From Streptomyces netropsis (lineage in GTDB: Bacteria > Actinomycetota > Actinomycetes > Streptomycetales > Streptomycetaceae), in assembly GCF_014203545.1 (NCBI RefSeq), contig NZ_JACHJG010000005.1, positions 135,726-199,725 on the forward strand: 64,000 bases of DNA, given 5' to 3'. A program made the position numbers and the translations under genes. Positions 47,567-56,798 of this stretch are shown here, piece by piece. The notes under the pieces are model-generated. The model made no database searches. It was not told the DNA's origin and saw only the letters and a program-made list of their open reading frames with translations. The stretch's first letter is position 1; each line of letters begins with the position of its first letter.

Positions 47567-47931
47567 TCATCGGCGTCGGCATCGACGTAGCCGAGATCGA
47601 CCGCTTCGACGCGGCCCTCCAGCGAACACCGAGCCTCGCCGAGCGCCTGTTCGTCGAGGCCGAGCTGTACCTGCCGAGCGGGGAACGCCGAGGCATCGCC
47701 TCCCTGGCGGCCCGCTTCGCCGCGAAGGAAGCCCTCGCCAAGGCCCTCGGCGCCCCGGCGGGCCTGCTCTGGACGGACGCGGAGGTCACCACGGAGGACA
47801 GCGGCCGCCCGAGCCTGACGGTCACGGGCACGGTGGCCGCGTGCGCGCAGGCGCTGGGGGTGCGCTCCTGGCACATCTCGCTGAGCCACGACGCGGGGGT
47901 GGCCTCGGCGGTGGTGATCGCGGAGGGGTAG
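47563..47931 (+). CDS. acpS: Holo-[acyl-carrier-protein] synthase
   Basis: The 122-residue enzyme transfers phosphopantetheine from CoA to acyl carrier proteins. Motifs: [12 protein letters not shown] with the metal Asp, and [18 protein letters not shown] overlap with glmS means coupled expression. AcpS-type enzymes mainly serve the fatty acid ACP; whether it also activates the PKS carriers is unknown. Confidence 0.96.
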   Translation: MIIGVGIDVAEIDRFDAALQRTPSLAERLFVEAELYLPSGERRGIASLAARFAAKEALAKALGAPAGLLWTDAEVTTEDSGRPSLTVTGTVAACAQALGVRSWHISLSHDAGVASAVVIAEG

Positions 47932-48017
47932 GGGTGCTCCCGGGCGCGGCCCGTGGGGCGGGCCGCACGCTGGCGGCCGCCCGCTACGACGCCGGGCGGG
48001 CGCGGAGCGCCCCGGCG

Positions 48018-48048
48018 TTGACTCTCCAGCGACGGGAGACACCAAGGT
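48018..48048 (+). promoter_or_regulatory. PmerT-like MerR-family promoter/operator
   Basis: TTGACT (48018-48023), 19-bp spacer, CAAGGT (48043-48048). The spacer holds the dyad TCTCC...GGAGA. A 19-bp spacer with a dyad between the boxes is the hallmark of MerR-activated promoters. The expected transcription start falls at about 48055-48056, the A of the ATG, so the message may be leaderless. Confidence 0.65.
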
Positions 48049-48055
48049 GGCGGAC

Positions 48056-48991
48056 ATGGACGACGACACCCTCCATTCCATCGGTGACCTGGCCCGGCTG
48101 ACCGGTCTTTCGGTCAAGACCATCCGGTTCTGGTCCGATGCGGGAGTGGTGCCGCCGACCGACCGTACGCCCGCGGGCTACCGCCTCTACGGGCAGGACG
48201 CCCTGGCCCGACTCGGCCTCGTCCGTACGCTGCGCGAACTCGGTGTCGGCCTCGCCGCCATCCAGCGGGTGCTGGAGCGCGAGATCACCGTCGCCGAGGT
48301 CGCGGCCGTGCACGCCGAGGCGCTCGACGTGCAGATCCGCACGTTGCGGCTGCGCCAGGCCGTTCTGCGAGCGGTAGCCGGACGCGGGTCCACACCCGAG
48401 GAGATGGAACTCATGCACAAGCTCGCGAATCTCTCCGATCAGGAACGCCGCCGTCTGATCCACGACTTCATCGACCACGCCTTCGACGGCCTCGACGTCG
48501 ACGCCGAATTCCTGGCCACGATGCGCAGCGCGATGCCCGAGCTGCCGGAGGACCCGGCGCCCGAGCAGATCGACGCCTGGGTGGAGCTGGCGGAGCTCGT
48601 CCAGGACGCCGACTTCCGTGCCGGAATGCGCAAGGCCGCCGTCGACCAGCTCCGGTCCCGTACGGAGGTCGGGGCGCCCGCTCCGGAGGACACCCGCCGG
48701 CTGGCGGACCTGATCAGGGAGCGGACCGCCCGGGCTCAGGAGTCCGGCGTCGAGCCGACCTCCGAGGAGGCGCGCCCAGTGGTCGACGAGCTGGTGGCCC
48801 GGAGCGCGGAGCTGTCGGGCCGTGAGGACGGCCCGGAGTTCCGGACCTGGCTGCTGGAACGGATGGAGATCGGCAACGACTCGCGGTTCGAGCGGTACTG
48901 GCGGCTCATCGCCGTGATCAACGGCTGGCCGGCGCCGAGCATGGGTCCGGCGATGGATTGGCTGATCGCGGCGCTTCGCGCCGGCCGCTGA
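48056..48991 (+). CDS. MerR family transcriptional regulator
   Basis: The 311-residue protein has the MerR winged-helix domain (SIGDLARLTGLSVKTIRFWSDAGVVPPTDRTPAGYRLY) and a dimerisation helix (about 60-115), then a C-terminal domain of about 190 residues without a recognised ligand motif. ATG 48056 is preferred because the MerR-type promoter places transcription start there; GTG 48047 is the alternative. It is probably autoregulated and could also control the adjacent DUF418 gene. Confidence 0.88.
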   Translation: MDDDTLHSIGDLARLTGLSVKTIRFWSDAGVVPPTDRTPAGYRLYGQDALARLGLVRTLRELGVGLAAIQRVLEREITVAEVAAVHAEALDVQIRTLRLRQAVLRAVAGRGSTPEEMELMHKLANLSDQERRRLIHDFIDHAFDGLDVDAEFLATMRSAMPELPEDPAPEQIDAWVELAELVQDADFRAGMRKAAVDQLRSRTEVGAPAPEDTRRLADLIRERTARAQESGVEPTSEEARPVVDELVARSAELSGREDGPEFRTWLLERMEIGNDSRFERYWRLIAVINGWPAPSMGPAMDWLIAALRAGR

Positions 48992-49011
48992 CGGCTGTGG
49001 GGTGAGGTTGG

Positions 49012-49042
49012 CGAACGGCCCCCGCGGAAGCGGGGCCGTTCG
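49012..49042. terminator. Terminator after the merR-type gene
   Basis: CGAACGGCCCC pairs with GGGGCCGTTCG, extended inward by CGC/GCG with one bulged C, loop GGAA. It is followed by TCGTT and a C-run. The remaining 230 bp to the DUF418 stop show no gene. Confidence 0.7.
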
Positions 49043-49273
49043 TCGTTCCCCCCCCCAGCGGTTGCGCACGCGTCAGGGGCTCGTGTGGGTCGGGGCGCTC
49101 TCTCGGGTCTCGTAGTGGAAGGGTGGCGCGCTCCAGCTGATGCCGCTCCCCGACCAGATCCGCGCCCCGCGCCCGGCTGGTGGCCACCGCAGTGGTTCCG
49201 GGGGTCTTTGCCCCGAGCTCTGTCAGCCGATCGGGGTCTGGAGGCGAAGCCCCTGGGCCGGGCAGCTGCGCCG

Positions 49274-50551
49274 CTACCGGTACATCAGCCGCCGCAGCAC
49301 CGCTTCCACCGGGCCCCGCCGCCCCCGGCGCTCGAGCGCGTACGCCCCGGCCACCGTCACCAGCCACACCCCCACCGCGAACAGGGCCATCGTCGCGCTG
49401 GTCAGATGGGCGCCGATGCCCAGGCCCCAGGCAGCGAGCAGCGGGGCGAAGAGCAGTGAGTGGGCGAGATAGCTGGACAGCGACCGCTTGCCCACGGCGG
49501 ATATGGCCGAAATGGCCACTGTGGCCTTCGCGTTCCCTCGCGCAGGCCGCCCGCTCCACCAATGCGCGAACAACGCCACTACCGCGACATAGCCGAGCCC
49601 GGCCCCGTACCCGGTGACCTCCCGGAGCACCGTCAGCGCCCCGGCCTCGCTCTGTGCGTCGTCCGGCACATCGAGCGCCCCGATGTGGGCGAGCGCCGCG
49701 GGCAGCGCGCCGAGCCAGCCGACCGCGATGCCGATGACCGCCGTGCGGCGCAGTAGCGGCAGGTGGTGCCCCGGCTCCTCCAGGATGCGGCGGCGCGCGG
49801 CCCAGAAACCGAGCAGAAAGATGACGTAGCCTCCGCCGACCAGAGACAAGGGGGCCGCGGCGAAGGTGATGAAAAGGCCGGTCGCCAGCCGGGTCCCGGC
49901 CGCCGCGAACCAACCCCCCTCGTCCGCTCCGTATGCCTCGGCCCCCGGGTCCGCACCCGCGTCCCCCAGGGTCCCCAACTCCCCATGGAGCACGGCGGAT
50001 ATGACCGGTTGTGCGGAAACGAGCACCAGTTGCGCGGCACCGATCGCGATCCACCACTTCAGGGCGCGCTCGCTCCGTCGCAGGAAGAGCCAGCCGAGGG
50101 CGAGGCTCAGCAGTCCGTAATAGCCGACGATGTCGCCCGCCATGAGGAGGGTGGAGTGGGCGAGCCCGATGACGATCAGGAGGAGGCTGCGCCTGCGCAG
50201 GATGCCGGCCGCTCCGCGTTCGCCGGTCCCGGCGGCGGTTTGGCGCAGGAAGAGCTGCATCATGCCGTAGCCGAAGAGGAAGGCGAAGAGCGGATAGACC
50301 CGCAGGTCGAGGGCCGTGATCATGGTGAACTGGACCGCGTGGTCCAGCCACCCCCCGGTCACCGGCTGCCACCCCGAGGGCCCGTACTCGGACCTCCACA
50401 AGTGGAACGCGGTGTTGGACAGCACGATGAACAGCAGCATGATCCCGCGCGCCAGGTCGGGCGCGAGGGCCCGCTCGGCAGGGCGTACACCTGCGCGGTG
50501 CGGTGCTGGGGTCGGGGGCATGTGGGCCCCGTCTTTGATGTCGACCGTCAT
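49274..50551 (-). CDS. DUF418-containing multipass membrane protein
   Basis: The 425-residue protein has roughly 9-10 hydrophobic segments. Family hallmarks: an early ARGIMLLFIVLSN, FLFGYGM, the C-terminal GKRSLSSYLAHSLLFAPLL and a Trp/Gly-rich TM core. The DUF418 family is thought to be acyltransferase- or transporter-like, but its function is unproven. It is transcribed divergently from the NACHT gene, with two 21-bp-spaced direct repeats in the shared region. Confidence 0.88.
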   Translation of the reverse strand: MTVDIKDGAHMPPTPAPHRAGVRPAERALAPDLARGIMLLFIVLSNTAFHLWRSEYGPSGWQPVTGGWLDHAVQFTMITALDLRVYPLFAFLFGYGMMQLFLRQTAAGTGERGAAGILRRRSLLLIVIGLAHSTLLMAGDIVGYYGLLSLALGWLFLRRSERALKWWIAIGAAQLVLVSAQPVISAVLHGELGTLGDAGADPGAEAYGADEGGWFAAAGTRLATGLFITFAAAPLSLVGGGYVIFLLGFWAARRRILEEPGHHLPLLRRTAVIGIAVGWLGALPAALAHIGALDVPDDAQSEAGALTVLREVTGYGAGLGYVAVVALFAHWWSGRPARGNAKATVAISAISAVGKRSLSSYLAHSLLFAPLLAAWGLGIGAHLTSATMALFAVGVWLVTVAGAYALERRGRRGPVEAVLRRLMYR

Positions 50552-50593
50552 ACGCCGACGCTAGGGAGACGGCCGACGGTAGGGCGTCCGCCT

Positions 50594-50629
50594 TTGGTCT
50601 AGGAGCGCATGACCTTGGTCTAGAAGTGC
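50594..50629. promoter_or_regulatory. Direct repeats in the DUF418/NACHT divergent promoter region
   Basis: TTGGTCTAGGAGCGC (50594-50608) and TTGGTCTAGAAGTGC (50615-50629) match at 13 of 15 positions, with starts 21 bp apart (two helical turns). The arrangement suits a dimeric activator binding twice on one DNA face, upstream of the DUF418 start. Confidence 0.5.
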
Positions 50630-50766
50630 GCGGCCTTCCGTCCTGGTTCGAGCTGCGGGCGGTCGTCGCGCTGAGCGCGTGAGCGTCCTGGCCCGCAATC
50701 TCCTGACCGCACAAGCCACCTGCCGTATCGTCAGATCGGCGCATGGGCGGGCGGAGGGGGAAGGCT

Positions 50767-53700
50767 GTGCACCCGGCGGAGGAACGTATCGCGGCGGTCT
50801 CGGGCCGAAGCCAGGGGAGCGGCTATCTGCTGACGCCCCGGCTGGTGCTGACCGCAGCACACGTGGTGGGTGATGCGCCCGCACCCCAGGTCGTCGTGCC
50901 CGGAGGCGTCGGGCCCGTGCGGTGCAAAGTGGTGTGGGCGCGGGACGAGAAGCGAAGGTGCGACGCCGCCCTGTTGCTCGCCGAGCGGGACCTCGTGGCC
51001 GAGGACGTGGCGGGCGGCTTCGATCCGTTGCTGTGGGGGCGGGCCCGGGACCTCAGGGCTCTGCCGGGTGCGCAGGCCGTCGGGTTTCCGCAGGTGCAAC
51101 GGGACGCGGACGGTGAGCTCGACACCGAGCAGGTCGTGGGGTCGCTCAAGCCGGGCAGCAATCTCCTCAGCGGTCGCCATGTGCTCGACAGTGATCACGG
51201 GGCCCCGGAGGCGCTCGCCGACGGGGGCTCGCCGTGGGCGGGGATGTCCGGGGCCGCCGTCTTCGTGGACGGGCTGCTCGCCGGGGTGGTGTGCGCGGAC
51301 CCGAAGGGCTGGAACCACGGACGTCTGATGGTGACGTCCTCGGCGACGCTCTGGTCGCACTTCGACTTCCTCAGCGAGTGCCTTCGCGCGGGGCACAAGC
51401 CGGAGACGCGCCCCCTCACCTCCTCCCGCCAGCTCGAGATCGAGGCATTCGAGCGGAGGCTCCGCGACTACATCGTCGGCAAGGTCGGCGAACTGACCAT
51501 CGTGGGTCTCACGCTCTCCGACGGCGAGGGCGAGACGTGGCCGCTCGACGCCGCCTACCTCAGCCTCGAACTGACCGGCGTGCCGCGCTCCACGCGTGCC
51601 GGGGGCTTCGGCGTTTCGGACGGGGACGCCGCCGTACGGCCGTCGCCGAGGCGGGCCGAAGACGCGCTGGCCGGGCAGAAGCGGGTGCTGCTGCGGGGTG
51701 CCGCCGGCTCGGGCAAGACCACGCTGCTCCAGTGGCTCGCGACGATCAGCGCACGCGGCGACCTGCCCCCGGGGCTGAGCCACCTGAGCGACTGCGTGCC
51801 GCTCACCCTGCCCCTGCGATCGCTGATCCGGAACGGCGAGCTGCCGCAGCCGGAGGAGTTCCTGGCCGCCGCCGCCCGTCCGCTGGCCGGGCTTCCCGCC
51901 GCCGCGGGGTGGGTGACCCGCAGGCTGACCGAGGGCAGTGTGCTGTTGCTGATCGACGGCGTGGACGAGGTGCCCGAAGCCGACCGCCGACGCACACTGG
52001 CCTGGGTCAAGGACCTGCTGGCCGCCTACCCCGACGCGCGGTACGTCATCACGACCAGACCGTCCGCGGTGCGCGAGGGCTGGCTGTCGGACGCGGGCTT
52101 CACCGAGCTGGAGCTGCTCCCGATGAGCCGGGGCGACGTCGCGGCCTTCATCGACCGGTGGCACACGGCCGCCGGAGCACGGCAGAACGCACAGTTGCGG
52201 GCCTTCCGGGACGCGCTCACCACGGCGGTCGTCGCCAAACCCGACCTGGGGCGCCTGGCCACCAACCCGCTGATGTGCGCGCTGATCTGTGCCCTCAACC
52301 GTTCCCGCCGGGGGTACCTGCCGCACGGCCGGATGGAGCTGTACCGCGCCGCGCTGGAACTGCTGCTCGTACGGCGGGACCGCGAGCGCGAGATCGTCGC
52401 CGGCCGGGACGGGATGGAGCTCGAACACACCCATCAGGTGGCGCTGTTGCAGAAGATCGCCTACTGGCTGATCCGCAACGGCCGGTCCGAGATCGCATGG
52501 CACAAGGCCGTCGAGATCCTCGAACGGGCGCTCCCCGCCATGCCCTCCGTCGCCGCGCGCGGCGACGCCGAGGAGATCCTGCGCCATCTCGTCCTGCGCA
52601 GCGGCCTGTTGCGGCGGCCCACCAGCGAGACCCTGGACTTCATCCACCGCACGTTCCAGGACTACCTGGGGGCCCAGGCCGCCGTGGACGACTGGGACTT
52701 CGACGTCCTCGTCAACCACGCCCACGACGACCAGTGGGAGGACGTGCTGCGCATGGCCGTCGGCCACGCCCCGCCACGCGCGCGTGCCGAGCTGCTCGAC
52801 ATGCTCCTGAAGCGCGGCGACGGGGAGGAGCACAACCGGTACCGGCTGCACCTGCTGGCCGCGGCCTGCCTGGAACACGCCACCGAGGTGGAGTACGACG
52901 TACGGGCACGGGTCGAGAAGGCGGCCGCGGAGCTCGTACCTCCGCGCGACCAGGAGTCGGCCAAGGTGCTGGCGACGGCGGGCCGGGTCGTGCTGGACCT
53001 GCTGCCGGGGCCCGAGGGGCTGGGCAACGAGGTGGCCCACGCCGTCGTCGTGGCGGCGACCCTGGTGGCGGACGACCGGGCCATCCCCCTGCTGTCCCGG
53101 TACGCCACCCATCCCTCCCTGGAGGTCCGTTCCCAGCTCGCCTGGGCGTGGGACCGCTTCGACACCGAGCAGTACGCGGAAGCGGTGATCGGCAAGCTCT
53201 CGTACGAGCCCAGGGGAACGGCCTCGCTCGCGTTCGTCGCGAAGACCCGGGAGCACCTGGCCGTGCTCAAGAGACTCGGCGGGCGGCCCGACGTGCAGTG
53301 GCGGGGCCCCGCCGCCCCCGAAGACCTGGCGGAGCTGGCCACACCGGCACTCAAGGACCTCTCGCTCCGCGGCTGCCAGGAGATCATCGACCTGCGAGCC
53401 CTGCGGGACTGCCCGCCGCTGCGCTCGCTGCGGATCACCGAGTCCGAGGGCGTTGCCCACCTGGGGGCGCTGAACGGCGAAGCGCTCCGGATCCTCCAGC
53501 TCTCCCTGTTCGGGTTTCCCCGGGATCTGGAGGCGGTGGCCGGTCTGGAGCGGCTGGAGTCGCTGGACTTCGAATGCACCGATCCGGGTGTCCCCGACGG
53601 GCCGGACGGTGAGCTGCCGCTGCCGCCCCGGCTCACGTCCCTGGCCCTGGGACGTGACGCGGCCGGCCTGCGGCTGGTGGGGTTGAGCCGGCACCCCCGG

Positions 53701-54087
53701 CTCGAAATGGTGGCCCTGAACAACCCCGAACTTCCCCTGTCGGCTTTTCCTCTGGCCACGCTGCCCCGGCTCAGCGCGTTGGGCATCCGGAGGATGGACC
53801 TGACCACGCTGCGGCACGGGGAGCCGCTGCCCGGCGTGTCCGACGTCGTCCTGTCCGGCGTCATCGGTCTGGCCGGGCTGGCTCATCTGCCGGAGATCTT
53901 CCCGGGCGCCCGGACACTGACCATCAGCAGTCACCCGCGTGCTACCAAGGAAAACCTCGACCTGGCCCACTTGGAGGGCTTGAGCCTGGAGAGCCTGTAC
54001 CTCCACCACGCCGGCCCGGTCCACAACGTGGATCTGCTGCCGAGCGGCTGCGATCTCTACCGCACGTCACCTGAACTCTCACTCTGA
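50767..54087 (+). CDS. Trypsin-like protease-NACHT ATPase-LRR protein (candidate NLR-like defence protein)
   Basis: The 1,106-residue soluble protein has three parts. Residues 1-190: chymotrypsin-fold protease with a complete apparent triad (His32 in LTAAHVVG, Asp66 in CDAALLL, Ser161 in WAGMSGAAVF). Residues about 300-560: NACHT-type STAND ATPase with Walker A GAAGSGKTT (311-319), Walker B LLLIDGVDE (393-401) and YVITTRPSAV. A helical/repeat region follows, then about 250 residues of irregular leucine-rich repeats (LRSLRITE, LRILQLSL, LESLDFE, LTSLALG). This is an effector-switch-sensor layout as in NLR and bacterial antiphage STAND proteins. GTG 50767 is chosen because GGAGGGG lies 7 nt upstream; ATG 50743 lacks an SD. 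It overlaps the convergent NAD(P)HX gene by 9 bp. Confidence 0.88.
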   Translation: MHPAEERIAAVSGRSQGSGYLLTPRLVLTAAHVVGDAPAPQVVVPGGVGPVRCKVVWARDEKRRCDAALLLAERDLVAEDVAGGFDPLLWGRARDLRALPGAQAVGFPQVQRDADGELDTEQVVGSLKPGSNLLSGRHVLDSDHGAPEALADGGSPWAGMSGAAVFVDGLLAGVVCADPKGWNHGRLMVTSSATLWSHFDFLSECLRAGHKPETRPLTSSRQLEIEAFERRLRDYIVGKVGELTIVGLTLSDGEGETWPLDAAYLSLELTGVPRSTRAGGFGVSDGDAAVRPSPRRAEDALAGQKRVLLRGAAGSGKTTLLQWLATISARGDLPPGLSHLSDCVPLTLPLRSLIRNGELPQPEEFLAAAARPLAGLPAAAGWVTRRLTEGSVLLLIDGVDEVPEADRRRTLAWVKDLLAAYPDARYVITTRPSAVREGWLSDAGFTELELLPMSRGDVAAFIDRWHTAAGARQNAQLRAFRDALTTAVVAKPDLGRLATNPLMCALICALNRSRRGYLPHGRMELYRAALELLLVRRDREREIVAGRDGMELEHTHQVALLQKIAYWLIRNGRSEIAWHKAVEILERALPAMPSVAARGDAEEILRHLVLRSGLLRRPTSETLDFIHRTFQDYLGAQAAVDDWDFDVLVNHAHDDQWEDVLRMAVGHAPPRARAELLDMLLKRGDGEEHNRYRLHLLAAACLEHATEVEYDVRARVEKAAAELVPPRDQESAKVLATAGRVVLDLLPGPEGLGNEVAHAVVVAATLVADDRAIPLLSRYATHPSLEVRSQLAWAWDRFDTEQYAEAVIGKLSYEPRGTASLAFVAKTREHLAVLKRLGGRPDVQWRGPAAPEDLAELATPALKDLSLRGCQEIIDLRALRDCPPLRSLRITESEGVAHLGALNGEALRILQLSLFGFPRDLEAVAGLERLESLDFECTDPGVPDGPDGELPLPPRLTSLALGRDAAGLRLVGLSRHPRLEMVALNNPELPLSAFPLATLPRLSALGIRRMDLTTLRHGEPLPGVSDVVLSGVIGLAGLAHLPEIFPGARTLTISSHPRATKENLDLAHLEGLSLESLYLHHAGPVHNVDLLPSGCDLYRTSPELSL

Positions 54088-55509
54088 CACCCGCCGCCAC
54101 ACCCCCGGCAACGCCCCCGCCACCCCCATCGCCGTCAGCGGCGCCGAGCCCAGCGACCGGGCCGCCAGGCCGTGCAGATACGCCCCCACCGACGCCGCGT
54201 CCCGCCCCGGCAGGCCCGCCGCCAGCAGGGAGCCCGTCAGCCCCGACAGGACGTCCCCGCTGCCCGCCGTCGCCAGCCACGGTGTCCCCGTCGGATTCAC
54301 CCGCACCGCCTCGCCCGAGGCGCAGGCCACCACCGTCGTCGAGCCCTTGAGCAGCGCCGTCACGCCGAAGCGCTCCGCCAGGGCCCGTGCCGATTCCAGG
54401 CGGGCCGACTCGACGTCCTCGCGGGAGCGGCCGAGGAGTGCCGCCGCCTCGCCGGCGTGCGGGGTGAGGACGGTCGCGGCGGACCGGGCGCGCAGGGCGT
54501 CGACGGAGACCAGGTGCAGGCCGTCCGCGTCGACGAGGACCGGGACGTCCGAGGCCAGGACGTCGTCGACGGCCCGGCGGGCGCGGGCGTCGTCGCCGAG
54601 GCCCGGGCCGACCACCCACGCCTGGACCCGGCCCGCCTTCGACGGGGGGCCCGCCGAGACCAGGGTCTCGGGGAAGTGGGCGATGACCGCGTCGGCCGCG
54701 GGGCCGACGTAGCGGACCGCGCCCGCGCCGCCGTGGAGGGCGCCCGCGACGGAGAGGACCGCCGCGCCCGGGTAGCGGTCCGAGCCGGCCACCACGCCCA
54801 CCACGCCCCGGCGGTATTTGTCGCTCTCGGCGGACGGGCTGGGCAGCAGCCCGGCGACGTCCGCGTGCTGGAGCGCCTCCACGTCGGGCCCGTCCGGCAG
54901 GCGGAGACCGATGTCGACCAGGCGCAGGGCGCCCGCGTGCTCCCGGGCCGGATCGATGAGCAGACCCGGCTTGTACGTGCCGAAGGTGACGGTCGCGTCC
55001 GCCCGGACCGCCGTGCCGCGCACCTCGCCGGTGTCCGCGTCGACGCCGCTGGGCAGGTCGACGGCGACCACCAGGGCCCCTGCCGCCGCCGCGACCAGGG
55101 ATTCCGCCGCCGGGCGCAGCCCGCCCCTGCCGCCGATGCCGACGATGCCGTCGACGACGAGGTCCGCGCGCCGGACCACGTGGTCGCCCTCCTCGGCGGA
55201 GGCGACCCGGCCGCCCGCCGCCCGCAGCGCCGCCAGGCCGCCCGCGTGCGCGCGGTCCGGGGCGAGCAGCACCGCGCTCACCCCGGCGCCGCGCCGGGCC
55301 AGGCGGGCGCCCGCGTACAGGGCGTCGCCGCCGTTGTCCCCGCTGCCGACCAGCAGGGCCACCCGTGCCCCGTACACCTTCCCCAGCAGGTCGGCGCAGG
55401 CGGCGGCGAGCCCGGCCGCCGCACGTTGCATCAGGGCGCCCTCGGGCAGCTCGGCCATGAGCGCGCGCTCGGCGGCCCGTACGGTCTCGACGCTGTAGCC
55501 AGTCCTCAT
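54079..55509 (-). CDS. nnr: Bifunctional NAD(P)HX epimerase/ADP-dependent dehydratase
   Basis: The 476-residue enzyme repairs hydrated NAD(P)H. The N-terminal YjeF domain (about 1-210) has GSGDNGGDALYAGARL and VDLPSGVDADTGEV. The C-terminal ribokinase-like domain has ESDKYRRGVVGVVAGS, LTPHAGE and TAGSGDVLSGL. It is divergent from alr with 87 bp between starts. The long open frame continuing upstream on this strand to 57087 is a GC artefact. Confidence 0.95.
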   Translation of the reverse strand: MRTGYSVETVRAAERALMAELPEGALMQRAAAGLAAACADLLGKVYGARVALLVGSGDNGGDALYAGARLARRGAGVSAVLLAPDRAHAGGLAALRAAGGRVASAEEGDHVVRRADLVVDGIVGIGGRGGLRPAAESLVAAAAGALVVAVDLPSGVDADTGEVRGTAVRADATVTFGTYKPGLLIDPAREHAGALRLVDIGLRLPDGPDVEALQHADVAGLLPSPSAESDKYRRGVVGVVAGSDRYPGAAVLSVAGALHGGAGAVRYVGPAADAVIAHFPETLVSAGPPSKAGRVQAWVVGPGLGDDARARRAVDDVLASDVPVLVDADGLHLVSVDALRARSAATVLTPHAGEAAALLGRSREDVESARLESARALAERFGVTALLKGSTTVVACASGEAVRVNPTGTPWLATAGSGDVLSGLTGSLLAAGLPGRDAASVGAYLHGLAARSLGSAPLTAMGVAGALPGVWRRVSE

Positions 55510-55596
55510 GCCTTCAGTGTGGCCGCCGACGCTTCCGCCCGCCCGGAACATGACACCCGCGACGCCGCCCCGCGGGGGCCTGAGACACTGACGGGG

Positions 55597-56781
55597 ATGA
55601 GTGAGACACCGATGCCGATGCGCGCCCGTGCCGTGATCGACCTGGCCGCCCTGCGAGCCAACGTGACGACGCTGCGGGCGCGTGCGCCCCGGGCGCAGCT
55701 GATGGCCGTGGTCAAGGCGGACGCCTACGGCCACGGCGCGGTCCGCTGCGCGCGCGCGGCGCGGCAGGCCGGAGCCGAGTGGCTCGGAACGGCCACGCCG
55801 CAGGAGGCGCTGGCGCTGCGGGACGCGGGGGACACCGGACGGCTGCTGTGCTGGCTGTGGACGCCGGGCGGGCCGTGGCGGGAGGCCGTCGAGGCCGACA
55901 TCGACGTCTCGGTCAGCGGCCTGTGGGCGCTGGAGGAGGTGTCGGCAGCGGTGCGCGCGAGCGGTCTGCGGGCCCGTGTGCAGCTGAAGATCGACACCGG
56001 GCTCGGCCGCAACGGCTGCTCGCCCGAGGACTGGCCGGAACTGGTGCTCGCGGCCCGCGAGGCCGAGGCCGAGGGCCTGGTCCGGGTCACCGGCATCTGG
56101 TCGCACTTCGCCTGCGCGGACGAGCCCGGTCACCCCTCCATCCAGGCGCAACTGCGGGTCTTCAAGGACGCCCTCGGCTACGCCGAGCGCCAGGGGATCA
56201 CCCCCGAGGTGCGGCACATCGCCAATTCCCCGGCGCTGCTCACGCTCCCCGAGACCCACTTCGACCTCGTGCGGACCGGTGTCGCGGTCTACGGCGTCTC
56301 CCCGAGCCCCGAGATCGGCACGCCGGAGGACTTCGGCCTCAAGCCCGTGATGACGCTGTCCGCGTCCCTCGCCTCGGTCAAGCGGGTGCCGGGCGGTCAC
56401 GGTGTCTCGTACGGGCATCACTACACGACCCCCGGCGCCACTACTCTCGCCCTCGTCCCCGTCGGCTACGCCGACGGCATTCCGCGGGCCGCCTCCGGCA
56501 CCGGGCCGGTGCTGGTGGGGGGCAAGTGGCGGACGGTCGCGGGCCGGGTGGCCATGGACCAGTTCGTCGTGGACCTGGGCGGCGACAGCGCCCGGGTGGG
56601 TGACGAGGCGGTGCTGTTCGGCCCGGGCGACCGGGGCGAGCCGACCGCCGAGGACTGGGCGCGTGCCACGGGCACGATCGCCTACGAGGTCGTCACGCGC
56701 ATCTCCAACCGGGTGCCCCGCGTCTATGTCGGTGAGAACGTGAACGAGAACGAGATCGCCGAGGACGTGGACCAGAGCTAG
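55597..56781 (+). CDS. alr: Alanine racemase
   Basis: The 394-residue PLP enzyme supplies D-alanine for peptidoglycan. The PLP lysine is in AVVKADAYGHGA and the opposing tyrosine in GHGVSYGHHY. Other motifs are KIDTGLGRNG, DLVRTGVAVYG and GRVAMDQFVVDLG. ATG 55597 has ACGGGG upstream and matches the usual start. An alpha/beta hydrolase gene follows after 17 bp. Confidence 0.96.
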   Translation: MSETPMPMRARAVIDLAALRANVTTLRARAPRAQLMAVVKADAYGHGAVRCARAARQAGAEWLGTATPQEALALRDAGDTGRLLCWLWTPGGPWREAVEADIDVSVSGLWALEEVSAAVRASGLRARVQLKIDTGLGRNGCSPEDWPELVLAAREAEAEGLVRVTGIWSHFACADEPGHPSIQAQLRVFKDALGYAERQGITPEVRHIANSPALLTLPETHFDLVRTGVAVYGVSPSPEIGTPEDFGLKPVMTLSASLASVKRVPGGHGVSYGHHYTTPGATTLALVPVGYADGIPRAASGTGPVLVGGKWRTVAGRVAMDQFVVDLGGDSARVGDEAVLFGPGDRGEPTAEDWARATGTIAYEVVTRISNRVPRVYVGENVNENEIAEDVDQS

Positions 56782-56798
56782 GACACGGGGGACCGGAA

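Noticed and set aside
54172..55596. The open frame running upstream of alr on the plus strand
   Set aside because: It reads through the antisense strand of nnr, is compositionally unlike a protein, and the alr start at 55597 matches its family.
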